Shown piece by piece: positions 62,244 through 64,000 of a stretch of 64,000 bases of DNA. The notes under the pieces are model-generated. The model saw only the letters and a list, made by a program, of their open reading frames with translations. It did not search any database and was not told the origin of the DNA. Both the position numbers and the translations under genes were made by a program. Within the stretch, counting starts at the first letter, position 1. Each line of letters begins with the position of its first letter. This DNA is from Ktedonobacter sp. SOSP1-85 (lineage in GTDB: Bacteria; Chloroflexota; Ktedonobacteria; Ktedonobacterales; Ktedonobacteraceae): positions 1,612,001 through 1,676,000 of the forward strand of contig NZ_BNJI01000003.1 in assembly GCF_016587415.1 (NCBI RefSeq). Direction: 5' to 3'.

Positions 62244-63140
62244 ATGGATTTTATTTACCTGCAAACCTTTTGTGAGGTCGCGAAGTGGGGTAATTTTACG
62301 CGCGCCGCCGAAGCCTTAGGCTACTCGCAGCCCAGCGTGACCACTCAGATTCAGAAGTTAGAGGAGCAGTATGGAGCCGTGCTCTTTGAGCGCTATGGAA
62401 GAAGGATGCGTCCGACGCAGGCCGGTGAAGTGCTGTTGCCCTATGCCCACCAGATCCTGGCTTTGCAGGCTGAGGCCAGGGCCAGGATTGCTGAGCAACA
62501 GACGGGAACGCTCTTGATTGGGACCATTGAGACACTGGCCGCCTTCTATCTCCCGCCCGTTCTCCAAACCTTTCGCGAGACGCATCCTGATATCATCATT
62601 GGGCTGCAATCTGGCAATGAGGCATCGATAGTGCAAGCCGTAAAAGATGGCGCATGTGACCTCGGCCTGATTCTGGATCGTGTTACTGAGAACCCGGAAC
62701 TGGTGTGTGTTCCGTTGCGTAAGGAGGAGTTTGCCATCATTACGCGACCGGACTCCCCATACAGCCAGTTGGCGGAAGTGAAGGTCCAGGATCTCGCGCA
62801 CGCGCGTTTGATTCTCACTGAAGAGGGATGCACCTATCGCGCTTTACTGCTCCAGGCACTCAAGCAGTCGAGTATCACGCACCAGATCGCCTGTGAGTTC
62901 AATAGTTTGGAAGCGATCAAGCAATGCGTTCTGGGTGGCCTGGGAATCGCGTTCCTACCATATGTGACGGTGCAGGAGGAGGTGGCGCAGGGAAAATTGC
63001 GGGCGCTTCCGTTCGCGTACACCAGCCATCTGTATACCCAGGTGATCTACCTGGAGCGGAAGTGGCGATCTCAAGCCTTCCAGAGCTTGCTGGATGTGAT
63101 GGGCCATTATGAAGCGCCGCAGGTGCTGAGTGGGCTATAA
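62244..63140 (+). CDS. LysR family transcriptional regulator
   Basis: Regulator of 298 residues. The winged helix-turn-helix spans residues 1-60 (FCEVAKWGNFTRAAEALGYS and QPSVTTQIQKLEEQYGAVLF). The effector domain is at about 88-290 (LLIGTIETLAAFYLPPVLQT). It is divergent from the rhodanese gene with 130 bp between starts, the standard layout for a LysR regulator and its target. The effector is unknown. Confidence 0.93.
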   Translation: MDFIYLQTFCEVAKWGNFTRAAEALGYSQPSVTTQIQKLEEQYGAVLFERYGRRMRPTQAGEVLLPYAHQILALQAEARARIAEQQTGTLLIGTIETLAAFYLPPVLQTFRETHPDIIIGLQSGNEASIVQAVKDGACDLGLILDRVTENPELVCVPLRKEEFAIITRPDSPYSQLAEVKVQDLAHARLILTEEGCTYRALLLQALKQSSITHQIACEFNSLEAIKQCVLGGLGIAFLPYVTVQEEVAQGKLRALPFAYTSHLYTQVIYLERKWRSQAFQSLLDVMGHYEAPQVLSGL

Positions 63141-63206
63141 CAGCGTCGGGCAGGAACGCGGCTCTCCCGTGGGGTTCACAACGTTCAAGAGAAACACTGA
63201 AAGCTC

Positions 63207-63236
63207 TTGACCTAAAGCACTTGAGGTTTTTATACT
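63207..63236 (+). promoter_or_regulatory. MerR-type promoter and operator, leaderless
   Basis: TTGACC (63207-63212) and TATACT (63231-63236) are separated by an over-long spacer of about 18-19 bp. That spacer carries the dyad ACCTAAAG-CA-CTTGAGGT (63210-63227). Transcription should start at or next to the ATG at 63243, giving a leaderless mRNA. This is the classic MerR design, here for autoregulation. Confidence 0.65.
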
Positions 63237-63242
63237 ACGGAT

Positions 63243-63698
63243 ATGAATAAGACATCATCTATTCGGCATCAAGAAACATACACCATTCATGAAGTGGCTC
63301 AAAGAAGTGGGTTGAGCATTCCAACCCTCAGATACTACGAAGAGATAGGGCTTGTGCCTGATGTCGGGCGTGATACAAGCAGTGGTCATCGACGCTATAG
63401 TGCTGACACTGTGCAGATTATAGAGTCACTGGCAAATTTGCGTGCCGTTGGCATGAGCATAGAAGAGATGCGTACCTATCTGACACTTCGCGAGCAGGGC
63501 GACGAGACGGCAGTCGAAAAGCGAGAACTGTTTCAGGCACACGCCGAAGAATTGGGGAAGCAGATTGCGCGGCTGCAAATACGTCAACGCTACCTCTCGT
63601 TTAAAGTCACCTACTGGGATGCCCGTGCCCGTGGTGATCTGGACGAAGCCGCGCGCATCGCTCTTGAGTACGAGAGTATTGTGAAGGATTTAAGATAA
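63243..63698 (+). CDS. MerR family transcriptional regulator
   Basis: Regulator of 151 residues. The N-terminal winged helix is at about residues 12-65 (TIHEVAQRSGLSIPTLRYYE, EIGLVPDVGRDTSSGHRRYS). A coiled coil follows, then a short C-terminal part without the cysteine sets of metal-sensing MerR proteins. It resembles the AdhR/NmlR-like group responding to aldehydes or other electrophiles. The promoter dyad lies between its own -35 and -10 boxes, so it regulates itself. No ribosome-binding site is needed if the mRNA is leaderless. Confidence 0.9.
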   Translation: MNKTSSIRHQETYTIHEVAQRSGLSIPTLRYYEEIGLVPDVGRDTSSGHRRYSADTVQIIESLANLRAVGMSIEEMRTYLTLREQGDETAVEKRELFQAHAEELGKQIARLQIRQRYLSFKVTYWDARARGDLDEAARIALEYESIVKDLR

Positions 63699-63735
63699 CT
63701 CATAAAGGTGGGAAGCAAAATGATGAGATTATCTT

Positions 63736-63792
63736 GGTAAAGGGGTGTGGTGGCGGATGGACTTTGCCCATCCGCCACCACACCCCTTTACC
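63736..63792. terminator. 25-bp perfect hairpin between convergent genes
   Basis: Arms GGTAAAGGGGTGTGGTGGCG... (63736-63760) and complement (63768-63792). It lies between the ends of merR and the convergent amine oxidase gene. Confidence 0.68.
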
Positions 63793-63822
63793 CTGCACGA
63801 AGCACCGCAGGTGCTGAGCGGA

Positions 63823-64000
63823 TTAATGGGAGGAGGATGGCCGAAGGGCAGCAGTGACTTCGCTGGCGGCGCGGTAGCCTGTGAGGAGGGCGCTATGGAC
63901 TGTTCCGGTAAAGCCAAGCGTATCGGTGGCCTCGCCGGCGAAGAAGAGCGTATTTTCAAGCGGCTCAGCCAGGCGGGCGGGAGCATCTACGGCGCCGACG
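63823..64000 (-). CDS. flavin amine oxidase family protein, C-terminal part
   Basis: The last 58 codons of a FAD-dependent amine oxidase lie in the window; the rest is beyond the right edge. The visible segment LFFAGEATDTLGFTGTVHSA followed by LLTGYRAASEV is the conserved FAD-binding end of monoamine oxidases and related amino-acid oxidases. It is convergent with the merR gene. Confidence 0.8.
   Translation of the reverse strand, partial: VGAVDAPARLAEPLENTLFFAGEATDTLGFTGTVHSALLTGYRAASEVTAALRPSSSH

Noticed and set aside
1..64000. tRNA or rRNA genes
   Set aside because: No cloverleaf with a T-loop GTTCRANYC arrangement and no conserved rRNA segments were noticed by reading; a dedicated search was not possible.

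Overview
The window reads as chromosomal DNA of a soil actinomycete-like Chloroflexota, most probably a member of the Ktedonobacteria (Ktedonobacter or a close relative). This is inferred from several things: two IscB elements with their guide RNA regions (Ktedonobacter genomes are known to be rich in these), many carbohydrate-active enzymes and solute-binding lipoproteins, a very large MalT-type LuxR regulator, and moderate-to-high G+C. No ribosomal gene is present to confirm it.

Layout. 1-8 kb: a sugar-uptake locus with a GH31 alpha-xylosidase-like enzyme, a LacI repressor, two ABC sugar permeases and a Tat/lipoprotein binding protein. Two near-identical LacI-type operators sit just downstream of promoter-like elements. 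8-14 kb: a four-gene minus-strand operon (cupin, aldo/keto reductase, SDR, carboxymuconolactone decarboxylase-like) and a plus-strand AraC regulator, separated by an IscB element whose gene carries an in-frame TGA. 14-19 kb: a Nudix hydrolase, a Gfo/Idh/MocA oxidoreductase and a codB-codA cytosine salvage pair. 19.4-21.2 kb: a second IscB element with a well-folded omegaRNA region and a 125-bp MITE-like insertion at its 3' end. 21-27 kb: an S9 peptidase and an ECF sigma factor with a SnoaL-like tail, then a zone of gene remnants. 27-34 kb: P450, DUF427, FAA-hydrolase, GH3 and GH43. 34-37 kb: an HtrA protease, a small membrane protein, ApbE and a ferric-reductase-like membrane protein in one operon. 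37-46 kb: a GT2 glycosyltransferase, kynureninase, a DUF4012 protein, a GIY-YIG protein, a leucine-rich-repeat protein and an unusual protease / S1-P1-nuclease-like fusion. 46-52 kb: a MalT-like regulator, then a beta-lactamase-family hydrolase and an esterase. 52-58.5 kb: a peptide ABC transporter lacking its ATPases, divergent from gamma-glutamyltransferase. 58.5-64 kb: an MMPL transporter, GNAT, rhodanese, LysR, MerR and the end of a flavin amine oxidase.

Two genome-scale patterns stand out. First, most gene 3' ends carry a perfect or near-perfect hairpin with a 17-30 bp stem. The stems are unrelated in sequence from one site to the next and have no U-tract. Second, a dispersed palindrome family (core TGTAGGGTCCATGC / GCATGGACCCTACA) occurs about six times, in long forms with a conserved interior and in short forms, again mostly at gene ends. 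No tRNA, rRNA, CRISPR array or transposase gene was recognised.
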